6,435 bases of DNA from Deltaproteobacteria bacterium (GTDB lineage Bacteria > Desulfobacterota > SM23-61). The notes beneath the pieces are model-generated. The model saw only the letters and a program-made list of their open reading frames with translations. It was not told the origin of the DNA and made no database searches. Positions 1 to 5,504 of the stretch are shown one piece after another. Position numbers and translations under genes: made by a program. Positions within the stretch are counted from its first letter, which is position 1. Each line of letters begins with the position of its first letter. The stretch lies in contig JAOUFX010000181.1 of the NCBI GenBank assembly GCA_029857975.1, positions 1 through 6,435 of the forward strand, given 5' to 3'.

Positions 1-2
1 CC

Positions 3-1475
3 GCTGCCGGCGCGGTGGTGGCCCCTGGTTTTATCGATACCCACAGCCATTCGGATCTAATGATTTTAGTGGAGCCCGAGTTACTTCCCAAACTCATGCA
101 GGGAATTACCACCGAACTGCTGGGCCAAGACGGTATCGGCGCCGCCCCCATGCATCCGCAGCATGCGGTTCAGTGGCGTCAGTATATGGCTGGACTGAGC
201 GGAGACCCGCCTATCTCGTGGGACTGGGAAAGCCTCGGCCAGTATGCTGAACGGTTGGCTGCCGTTCCCGCGGGTCCGAATCTGGCTCTACTGGTCCCTC
301 AGGGCAACGTCCGCATGGTGGTGATGGGCCTGGAAAACGTATTCGCCGACGCCAACCAGATCAAAGCCATGGAAGATCAAGTTCGCCAGGCCATGGAAGA
401 GGGCGCTCTGGGAATCTCCCTGGGGATGATCTACATGCCCTGCATCTTTTCCCGACGAGACGAACTAATCAGCCTTTTTCGCACCTGCGGCCGGATGGGA
501 GGGTTCTGGGTGGTCCATATCCGCAGCGGCGGCGACCGCCTGCTGGAGTCCATCGATGAGGTAATTTCCATGGCCAGAGAAGCCGAGATCCCGTTACACA
601 TCTCCCACTTTAAAGCGGCGGGCAAACGCAACTGGCCTAAGATGGAGCTCGCCCTGGAGGCAGTGGACAAGGCTTACCGGGAAGGGTTGGATATTACCTT
701 CGACATCTACCCTTATACCGCCGGGAGCACTATGTTCCTAGCCATACTTCCGCCCTGGGCTTTGGCCGGGGGCACACAGAAAACAATCCAGCGGCTCGGG
801 AATCCCTCTTGGCGGGCGCAAATTTGTGAACAGTTCATCAATCCCCCGCCCCCGGAGCCTGAGGGGCCATCCTGGGAAAACTATGTCCATTATGTCGGGT
901 GGGAAAATATCATTATTTCCTCGGTGGAGAGTCAGAAGAACCAATCCTGGGTGGGAAAATCGGTTGCGGCCATCGCCAGCCGGGAGGGTAAAAATCCTGC
1001 GGAAACAGCCTTGGACATCCTGCTGGAAGAAGAAGGACGGGTGGGCATGATCCTTTTCAGCATGGATGAGGAGAAAATGGTCATGGGGCTGCGCCATCCT
1101 CTCGGCATGATCTGTACCGATGGACTCCTGGGCGGGAAACCCCATCCGCGGGTTTATGGAGCTTTCCCCAGGGTGTTAGGGCGTTATGTACGGGAAAGGA
1201 AGGACATGTCCCTCGAGGAGGCGGTACGCAAAATGACCTCCTTGCCTGCCAGGCGGCTGGGCCTGAAAGATCGGGGGGTGCTGGCCGAAGGAAAGGCTGC
1301 CGATCTTGTGGTCTTCGATCCGGAAATCGTCCTGGATCAGGCCACCTACGAAAATCCCCGGCAATACCCAGCGGGGATCCGGCACGTCATCGTCAATGGG
1401 GTCCATGCGGTGGACCAGGGACGATTCACGGGCCGGCGAGGAGGGCGGGTACTTTCCCGAACGTCTCTTCCGTAG
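3..1475 (+). CDS. N-acyl-D-amino-acid deacylase-like amidohydrolase (5' end outside window)
   Basis: Probably a zinc-dependent cytoplasmic amidohydrolase that removes an acyl group from N-acyl (D-)amino acids or a related amide. The frame is open from base 3 and begins AAGAVVAPGFIDTHSH, the segment that follows the small N-terminal beta-sandwich in this family. The true start, perhaps 50-60 codons upstream, is therefore missing, and the GTG at 15 is not the start. Numbering from base 15, I see the HxH metal motif (H10, H12), GITTELLGQDG (31-40), VVHIRSGGD (H168), LHISHFK (H195/H198), FDIYPYTAGST (230-239), the catalytic Asp in CTDG (D369) and the family signature HPRVYGAFPRVLGRYVRE (377-394). 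The C-terminal beta-sandwich strand GKAADLVVFDP follows. Spacing matches the D-aminoacylase ligands H67, H69, C96, H220, H250 and D366, except that the Cys96 position is Asp39. Substrate is unproven; other N-acyl or dihydropyrimidinase-like amides are possible. It is followed by a PLP enzyme gene 25 nt downstream. Confidence 0.86.
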   Translation, partial: AAGAVVAPGFIDTHSHSDLMILVEPELLPKLMQGITTELLGQDGIGAAPMHPQHAVQWRQYMAGLSGDPPISWDWESLGQYAERLAAVPAGPNLALLVPQGNVRMVVMGLENVFADANQIKAMEDQVRQAMEEGALGISLGMIYMPCIFSRRDELISLFRTCGRMGGFWVVHIRSGGDRLLESIDEVISMAREAEIPLHISHFKAAGKRNWPKMELALEAVDKAYREGLDITFDIYPYTAGSTMFLAILPPWALAGGTQKTIQRLGNPSWRAQICEQFINPPPPEPEGPSWENYVHYVGWENIIISSVESQKNQSWVGKSVAAIASREGKNPAETALDILLEEEGRVGMILFSMDEEKMVMGLRHPLGMICTDGLLGGKPHPRVYGAFPRVLGRYVRERKDMSLEEAVRKMTSLPARRLGLKDRGVLAEGKAADLVVFDPEIVLDQATYENPRQYPAGIRHVIVNGVHAVDQGRFTGRRGGRVLSRTSLP

Positions 1476-1490
1476 ATGAAAAATTTTAAA

Positions 1491-1496
1491 GAGGTG
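1491..1496 (+). promoter_or_regulatory. Ribosome binding site of the PLP enzyme gene
   Basis: GAGGTG preceded by AAA lies 4 nt before the ATG at 1501, in the 25-nt gap after the amidohydrolase stop codon. The short gap, with no room for a terminator plus promoter, supports co-transcription of the two genes. The spacing is slightly short but no better start codon is nearby. Confidence 0.55.
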
Positions 1497-1500
1497 CTCA

Positions 1501-2616
1501 ATGGCCTATACTTGTTTTACCTGCGGGAATAAATATTCCCTGAGCGAAAAGCTTTTCCGGTGCTCCTGTGGAAGTTTTCTCCAAGTTGAACCCCACGGAT
1601 TTTTTTCAAAAAGGCAACTTAGCCGTCGTGACCTTTCTATCTGGAGATATCGCGAGGCTTTCGGCCTTCCCCAACGGGTCGAACCCGTTTCCGTAGGGGA
1701 AGGGCGGACACCGATTCTCCGCAGGAAGGTCGAGGACACCCCCCTCTTATTCAAGCTTGACTTTCTTCAGCCCTCGGGTTCCTTTAAGGACCGGGGAGCC
1801 AGCGTCCTCATTTCCCTGGCCAAGAGCTTGGAGATATCTAAGGTGGTGGAGGATTCCTCGGGAAACGCCGGAGCATCCATCTCTGCTTATGCCGTCGCTG
1901 CCGGGATCAGGTGCACGGTTTATGTCCCGGCATACACCCCGGAGGGGAAGCTCATTCAGATGAAGCTCTATGGGTCGGAAGTGGTAAAAGTTCCGGGGAA
2001 ACGGCAGGATGCCAATCAGGCCGTGATCGAGGCCGCGCAAGAGGCTTACTACGCCAGCCATCTTTGGAACCCTTTTTTCACCATGGGACTCCAGTCTGCC
2101 GCCTTCGAAATCTGGGAGCAGTTTGGAGGAAAGTTGCCTCCCCGGGTAATCGTCCCTATGGGAGGAGGCGGGTTTTTAGAAGGCCTCTATTTAGGCTTCG
2201 TGGCCTTGAAACGGGCGGGTTATGTGCGGGAGATTCCGAAATTGATTGGCGTGCAAGCTGAGAAATGTCCTCCTATTCACCGGGCTTTCCAGGAAGGGCT
2301 TCCGGATTACCGGGAGATGGAGGTCGAGACGACCGTGGCCGAGGGAATTGCGGTGCAGAAGCCGCCCCGAGGGAAGGCCGTACTCCAAGCCTTGAGGGAC
2401 AGCGGAGGCCATACCATAGGGGTCCAGGATGAGGAAATCATCTCCGCCGGCAAGATCCTTTTCTCCTTAGGTCTTTTTGTAGAACCTACTTCTGCTTCCG
2501 CCTTAGCAGGCTGGCGGAAACTGTCCAGGGAAGAAAGGGAAGGGGCCCTCGTCATGCTCACCGGAAACGGCCTGAAGGAAACCAAGAAGCTCTCGGATCT
2601 TTTTCTAAGCGCATAA
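1501..2616 (+). CDS. Zinc-ribbon PLP-dependent enzyme, threonine synthase-like (fold type II)
   Basis: A 371-residue PLP enzyme of the tryptophan-synthase-beta/threonine-synthase fold. The N-terminus is a small zinc ribbon with CFTC (C5, C8) and CSC (C21, C23), as in short archaeal-type threonine synthases. The catalytic domain follows: GEGRTP (66-71), the Schiff-base lysine in PSGSFKDRGA (K96), the substrate-carboxylate loop SSGNAGAS (119-126), the phosphate-binding tetraglycine loop PMGGGG (219-224), EPTSASALAG near the C-terminus and LTGNGLKE, which resembles the C-terminal motif of threonine synthases. Threonine synthase converts O-phospho-homoserine to threonine, but related enzymes act as lyases, dehydratases or sulfonate/cysteate synthases. 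A clear second threonine synthase lies elsewhere in this window, so this copy may have another substrate. Its placement 25 nt behind the deacylase suggests use of an amino acid released by that enzyme. Family is secure; the reaction is not. Confidence 0.87.
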   Translation: MAYTCFTCGNKYSLSEKLFRCSCGSFLQVEPHGFFSKRQLSRRDLSIWRYREAFGLPQRVEPVSVGEGRTPILRRKVEDTPLLFKLDFLQPSGSFKDRGASVLISLAKSLEISKVVEDSSGNAGASISAYAVAAGIRCTVYVPAYTPEGKLIQMKLYGSEVVKVPGKRQDANQAVIEAAQEAYYASHLWNPFFTMGLQSAAFEIWEQFGGKLPPRVIVPMGGGGFLEGLYLGFVALKRAGYVREIPKLIGVQAEKCPPIHRAFQEGLPDYREMEVETTVAEGIAVQKPPRGKAVLQALRDSGGHTIGVQDEEIISAGKILFSLGLFVEPTSASALAGWRKLSREEREGALVMLTGNGLKETKKLSDLFLSA

Positions 2617-2650
2617 ATCGCCAGTACTTCGCCGAGGGGTGAGGGGATGC

Positions 2651-3820
2651 TTATTCGTTTCCGGCCAGGTAATCGATGGCCGCCTGGGTCCCTCCTTTTT
2701 TAAACGGTACCCCTGCCAGGGCCAATCCCATCTCCACTCCGCCCAAGGTTCCGGCCAGCATCAGTTCATTGAAGTCCCCCATGTGACCGATGCGGAAAAC
2801 CTTGCCTTGGAGCTTTCCCAGCCCATTGCCCAAGGAGAGATTGAACTTTTCCAGAATTAGTTTACGCAAGGCGTCCGCATCATGACCTTGCGGGACTTGG
2901 ACGGCCGTGACCGAGTTGCTGTATTCCTCCGGGTTCAGGCAATTTACCTCCAGTCCCCAGGCCCGGACAGCGCGGCGGGTGGCCTCGCCCAATCGATTGT
3001 GGCGGGCAAAAATCTTTTCCAAACCTTCTTCGAGGATCATTTGCAGCGCTTCTTGCAGGCCGAAAAAAAGGTTGGTCGGCGGGGTGTAAGGGAAGAAACC
3101 CGCCTGGTTAACCTTGATCATCGCTTCCCAGTCCCAATAGGACCTCGGGAGCCGGGCCGTTTTCGATGCGGCCAGGGCCTTTTCGCTCACCACGTTAAAT
3201 CCGAGCCCCGGCGGCAGCATCAACCCTTTTTGGGAGCTGCCCACCGTTACATCGACTCCCCACGCGTCATGCTGATATTCAGTTAAGGCTAAAGAGGAGA
3301 TGGTATCAACCATGAACAAGGCGGGATGTTTTACCCGGTCGATGGCTTTCCGCACCTCGGCCACCCGGCTGACCACTCCGGTTGAGGTTTCATTGTGGAT
3401 CACCATGATGGCCTTGATGGCCCGCTCCCGGTCTTCGCGAAGCTTCGCTTCGATCGTGGCAGGGTCAACACCATGCCGCCAGTCGCCGGGGATGAAATCG
3501 ACTTCCAGCCCCAAGCGTGCCGCCACGTTGCGCCACATCGTGGCGAAATGGCCGGTTTCGAACATCAAAACTTTATCGCCCGGGGAGAGGGCGTTCACGA
3601 CCGCCGCTTCCCAGGCGCCGGTTCCGGACGACGGATATATGACAATCTTGCCGGAAGTTTTGCACACGTTCTGCAGCCCCGCGAGCAGCTCACCGGTTAG
3701 CCGGGCGAATTCCGGCCCGCGATGGTCAATCGTCGGACGACTTAAGGCCCTAAGGATCCGGTCAGGTACGTTGGTGGGACCTGGAATCTGTAGAAAATGA
3801 CGTCCCCTTGGAATGGACAT
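2651..3820 (-). CDS. Class V aminotransferase, serine/alanine-glyoxylate aminotransferase type
   Basis: A complete 389-residue fold-type I PLP enzyme, the usual length for this family. It most likely transfers the amino group of serine or alanine to glyoxylate, giving glycine plus hydroxypyruvate or pyruvate, in the cytoplasm. Visible motifs in order: the N-terminal signature GRHFLQIPGPTNVP (6-19), DHRGPEF (32-38), the cofactor loop SSGTGAWEA (64-72), HNETSTGV (142-149), the PLP-ring aspartate in VDTISSL (D172), the Schiff-base lysine in GSSQKGLMLPPGL (K199), TPPTNLFFGLQEAL (246-259) and FRIGHMGD (342-349), which carries the carboxylate-binding arginine. The ATG is well supported: a strong Shine-Dalgarno precedes it at a spacing of 5 nt and the family motif starts a few residues in. 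It converges with the plus-strand PLP gene, with 34 nt between stop codons and no clear terminator hairpin. Phosphoserine or cysteine-desulfurase-like roles fit less well. Donor and acceptor preference cannot be read from sequence. Confidence 0.91.
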   Translation of the reverse strand: MSIPRGRHFLQIPGPTNVPDRILRALSRPTIDHRGPEFARLTGELLAGLQNVCKTSGKIVIYPSSGTGAWEAAVVNALSPGDKVLMFETGHFATMWRNVAARLGLEVDFIPGDWRHGVDPATIEAKLREDRERAIKAIMVIHNETSTGVVSRVAEVRKAIDRVKHPALFMVDTISSLALTEYQHDAWGVDVTVGSSQKGLMLPPGLGFNVVSEKALAASKTARLPRSYWDWEAMIKVNQAGFFPYTPPTNLFFGLQEALQMILEEGLEKIFARHNRLGEATRRAVRAWGLEVNCLNPEEYSNSVTAVQVPQGHDADALRKLILEKFNLSLGNGLGKLQGKVFRIGHMGDFNELMLAGTLGGVEMGLALAGVPFKKGGTQAAIDYLAGNE

Positions 3821-3825
3821 TTACG

Positions 3826-3834
3826 ACCTCCCTT
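3826..3834 (-). promoter_or_regulatory. Shine-Dalgarno of the class V aminotransferase
   Basis: On the minus strand AAGGGAGGT lies 5 nt before the ATG at 3820. It is a near-ideal ribosome binding site and fixes the start. An A/T-rich stretch (TTTATAAAG) touches it on the upstream side but is too close to serve as a convincing -10 box. Confidence 0.7.
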
Positions 3835-3883
3835 TATAAAGTGAACTTTTTTTTAATCTTACCTAAATTGAGCGATTTTTTTT

Positions 3884-3934
3884 ACCACAGAGATCTCAGA
3901 GAATAATTTCATTTTCCCCTGGGCCCTCTGTGGT
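3884..3934. repeat. ACCACAGAG palindromic intergenic repeat
   Basis: An imperfect inverted repeat fills the middle of the 195-nt gap between the nitrilase and aminotransferase genes. The outer 9 bp are perfect (ACCACAGAG at 3884-3892, CTCTGTGGT at 3926-3934). Extending inward, 14 of 18 positions match (3884-3901 against 3917-3934). The loop is A/T-rich. Eight Ts precede it on the plus strand (3876-3883), so read on the minus strand the hairpin is followed by A, not U, and it is not a normal intrinsic terminator for the nitrilase transcript. From memory, ACCACAGAG/CACAGAG palindromes recur between genes in many environmental deltaproteobacterial genomes; only one copy is visible here. The rest of this gap (3821-3883, 3935-4015) holds the aminotransferase Shine-Dalgarno and nothing else I can name. 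A weak GGTG-TAT-CGCC stem followed by six Ts on the minus strand (about 3960-3976) is a poor terminator candidate. Confidence 0.6.
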
Positions 3935-4015
3935 GCATCGTCCTTTTTACATAAGACCTAAAAAAGGCGATACACCACTTCTCTACCGCACTCGGCTCGA
4001 CTGCCTTTGACCGGC

Positions 4016-5050
4016 TCAGGCCCCGAGCTTCTCCTTCATCCCTTCCGTTTCTTTTCCTTCCCCGTACCCTGGATCTTCCCCGGTATACATCTCCCAGATG
4101 GCTCTCTGAGGACGACGGTTAAGGTTTAAGGAGAGGACGTCGAAGCGATTGTAATGCCCGGCGATGTCGTGCTGTAATTTTTCCACAATGATCTTCTCGA
4201 TGTCGATCTCTGCGATAACCATGCCTTCCTGGTTGGGATCCAGAGGGCCGGCGATGCACTTCCCGTCCGGACCATAGATGGCGGTCAAGCCATTGCTCCC
4301 CTTGTTGATCATCCGATATTTTTCTTCCGTATCTCCCAGAAGTTTGGCAATCTCCTGACTGAAGATGCTGCAGGAAACCACGTTAAAAAGCTTTCCTTCG
4401 AAGGCATGGGCTGCGCTGCGGATATCGATGGCATGGCGGATGTCGTACTTGGACTCATCGCCAGCCGGCTGGCCCGGGTAATTGGCAACGTGAACCTGCT
4501 CCCCCTGGGCAATCAAGGCAAACCGGGCCAAGCTGTTCGTGTTCTCTCCGCAATTGAGCATCCCCAGTTTCCCGCAATCGGTATCATACACTTTCAAAGT
4601 GTGGCCGTCTCCTCCCCCCCAGGTGATTTTTTCGATGAAGGTGGCCATCAGTTTACGATGGGCCCCCAAGATTTTTCCTTGACGGTCGATCAACAGATTG
4701 GTGTTGTAAAGAGTGCCCAAGGTCTCGGGGACCTTCTCATTGATCCCCACGACGACGTAGGCGTTGGCTTGGCGGGCATACTGACATAGTTTCTCGGTAG
4801 CTGGACTGGGAATTTCCACGGCATTCTTGACCAACTCCACAAAGTACTTTCGCCCCCGAAAGGGATTATCCAGACGATTCCAGTAAGGGTAAGCCGGGAT
4901 ATAAACTTCCGGAAAAGCGATGAGCTCAGCACCCTTGTCGGCCGCTTCCCGGATCCATTGTCCGGCTTTGGCAACGGTTGCCTCGCGGTCCAAGAAAATG
5001 GGGGCAGCCTGGATGGCTGCCGCTTTGAATTTTGGGTAGGTATCTCCCAT
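4016..5050 (-). CDS. Nitrilase-superfamily carbon-nitrogen hydrolase
   Basis: A complete 344-residue member of the CN_hydrolase superfamily, the length typical of branch 1 nitrilases. It would hydrolyse a nitrile to carboxylic acid and ammonia, or a related amide or cyanide substrate, in the cytoplasm, probably as an oligomer or spiral. The catalytic triad is visible: Glu48 in LIAFPEVYIP, Lys133 in GAHRKLMAT and Cys167 in MLNCGENTN, followed by SLARFALIAQGEQVHVANYP, which is nitrilase-like. HYNRFDVLSL (299-308) is the conserved C-terminal segment. Well-studied nitrilases have CWEN at the active cysteine; here it is CGEN, so substrate preference may differ. The charged tail after residue 325 is outside the core fold. 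The ATG is supported by a strong Shine-Dalgarno 7 nt upstream, which overlaps the stop codon of a small upstream frame. The aminotransferase lies 195 nt downstream on the same strand. The superfamily is secure; substrate is not. Confidence 0.91.
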   Translation of the reverse strand: MGDTYPKFKAAAIQAAPIFLDREATVAKAGQWIREAADKGAELIAFPEVYIPAYPYWNRLDNPFRGRKYFVELVKNAVEIPSPATEKLCQYARQANAYVVVGINEKVPETLGTLYNTNLLIDRQGKILGAHRKLMATFIEKITWGGGDGHTLKVYDTDCGKLGMLNCGENTNSLARFALIAQGEQVHVANYPGQPAGDESKYDIRHAIDIRSAAHAFEGKLFNVVSCSIFSQEIAKLLGDTEEKYRMINKGSNGLTAIYGPDGKCIAGPLDPNQEGMVIAEIDIEKIIVEKLQHDIAGHYNRFDVLSLNLNRRPQRAIWEMYTGEDPGYGEGKETEGMKEKLGA

Positions 5051-5057
5051 GGGAATG

Positions 5058-5065
5058 TCCTCCTT
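5058..5065 (-). promoter_or_regulatory. Shine-Dalgarno of the nitrilase gene, overlapping an upstream stop codon
   Basis: AAGGAGGA on the minus strand, 7 nt before the nitrilase ATG, is a near-consensus ribosome binding site. Its first two bases are also the last two of the TAA stop (5064-5066) of the small upstream frame, so if that frame is translated, terminating ribosomes would sit on this site. That arrangement is typical of translational coupling. Confidence 0.75.
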
Positions 5066-5276
5066 AGTCCCTTTCTTCCTCAGAAAAATTTTTCTCTTTA
5101 CTTTTTGACTGTCTTCTATCGTAACGACCGAACAATGCGGGCTGGATATAATCGAAGTATTCCTGACAATTCTTGAGGCGCTGGCAGCGTTTTTCGCAAA
5201 TCAGAGGAGGAATTTTAGGGTGATTTTTCCTGCGTCGGCAGACGATGAAAGAAACCTCGGGAAAAGCCTTGACCAA
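5064..5276 (-). CDS. Possible small cysteine-rich protein upstream of nitrilase
   Basis: A 70-residue frame 13 nt upstream of the nitrilase and on the same strand. I do not recognise a named family. It has four cysteines and a histidine in a compact basic region (C13, H19, C27, C31, C37; CEKRCQRLKNC at 27-37), followed by EYFDYIQPALFGR and a charged, probably disordered tail. A small metal-binding fold is possible. There is no signal peptide or membrane segment. The start is uncertain. TTG at 5276 is used here but has no good ribosome site. A good CAAGGAGC at 5298-5305 stands 7 nt before an in-frame ATT at 5291, which would add IKRRK to the N-terminus. The stop codon overlaps the nitrilase Shine-Dalgarno, which favours a genuine coupled gene. 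Against it are the short length and lack of an ATG or GTG. It could be a chance frame. Confidence 0.42.
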   Translation of the reverse strand: MVKAFPEVSFIVCRRRKNHPKIPPLICEKRCQRLKNCQEYFDYIQPALFGRYDRRQSKSKEKNFSEEERD

Positions 5277-5333
5277 TTTTCTTCTTTTAATTTTTACGCT
5301 CCTTGCACTTCCCAGGATTAAACCCTTTGTATC

Positions 5334-5364
5334 AATTTAGCTTTTTGAAAAGGCAAGCTAAATT
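5334..5364. repeat. Hairpin in the left arm of the MITE-like element
   Basis: A perfect 10-bp inverted repeat, AATTTAGCTT (5334-5343) with AAGCTAAATT (5355-5364), around an 11-nt loop. It is nested inside the left terminal repeat, so each end of the larger element can fold on its own. No U-run follows on either strand, so it is not an intrinsic terminator. Confidence 0.65.
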
Positions 5365-5464
5365 TCATTGAAAAATGAAAATTGCAAATCGAAAAATGCC
5401 AATTATCTCTGAAAGGACTTAATCATTTTTAATTTTGCAATTTAAACTTTGCATTTTGCATGTA

Positions 5465-5492
5465 AGTTTAGATTTTTTCAAAAGGCTAAACT
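5465..5492. repeat. Hairpin in the right arm of the MITE-like element
   Basis: A 7-bp inverted repeat, AGTTTAG (5465-5471) with CTAAACT (5486-5492), around a 14-nt loop. It is the diverged mirror of the left-arm hairpin. On the minus strand it is the first structure after the thrC stop, where it could stabilise the transcript 3' end, but it lacks a terminator U-tract. Confidence 0.55.
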
Positions 5493-5504
5493 GTTACAAC
5501 CCTT

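Larger units (their letters stand above)
5327..5499. mobile_element. MITE-like palindromic element behind thrC
   Basis: An AT-rich non-coding element of about 170 bp with terminal inverted repeats: 5327-5351 pairs with 5475-5499 at 22 of 25 positions, including TTTAGC-N-TTTTGAAAA. Inner segments also pair in register: AAATTGCAAA (5379-5388) with 5434-5443, and AAAAATG (5392-5398) with 5424-5430. The whole unit is thus one long imperfect palindrome centred near 5413. An 8-bp direct repeat, AACCCTTT, lies at 5321-5328 and 5498-5505 and would fit a target-site duplication if the element is 5329-5497. If instead the ends are 5327 and 5499, the flanking duplication is CCCT. It carries no gene, so it would need a transposase supplied elsewhere. 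It starts directly beside the thrC stop codon. A chromosomal folded repeat without mobility is the alternative. This element accounts for most of the 228-nt gap 5277-5504. Confidence 0.6.

Noticed and set aside
15..17. GTG at 15 as the start of the amidohydrolase
   Set aside because: The frame is open upstream to the window edge and the residues before it (AAGA) fit the conserved strand leading into the HxH motif; the N-terminal beta-sandwich would be missing.
2617..2650. Bidirectional terminator between the converging genes
   Set aside because: The 34-nt gap has no convincing GC-rich stem followed by a U-tract on either strand.
2882..3800. Plus-strand open frames (2882-3286 and 3300-3800) inside the aminotransferase gene
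   Set aside because: They are antisense to a complete, motif-rich class V aminotransferase, show no recognisable domain and lack ribosome sites; they arise from codon bias of the real gene.
3942..3976. Intrinsic terminator after the nitrilase
   Set aside because: The candidates are a 7-bp A/T stem (CCTTTTT/AAAAAGG) and a 4-bp GGTG/CGCC stem before six Ts; both are too weak to call.
4406..4789. Plus-strand frame antisense to the nitrilase
   Set aside because: It lies wholly inside the nitrilase coding sequence, has no domain similarity that I can recognise and no ribosome site.
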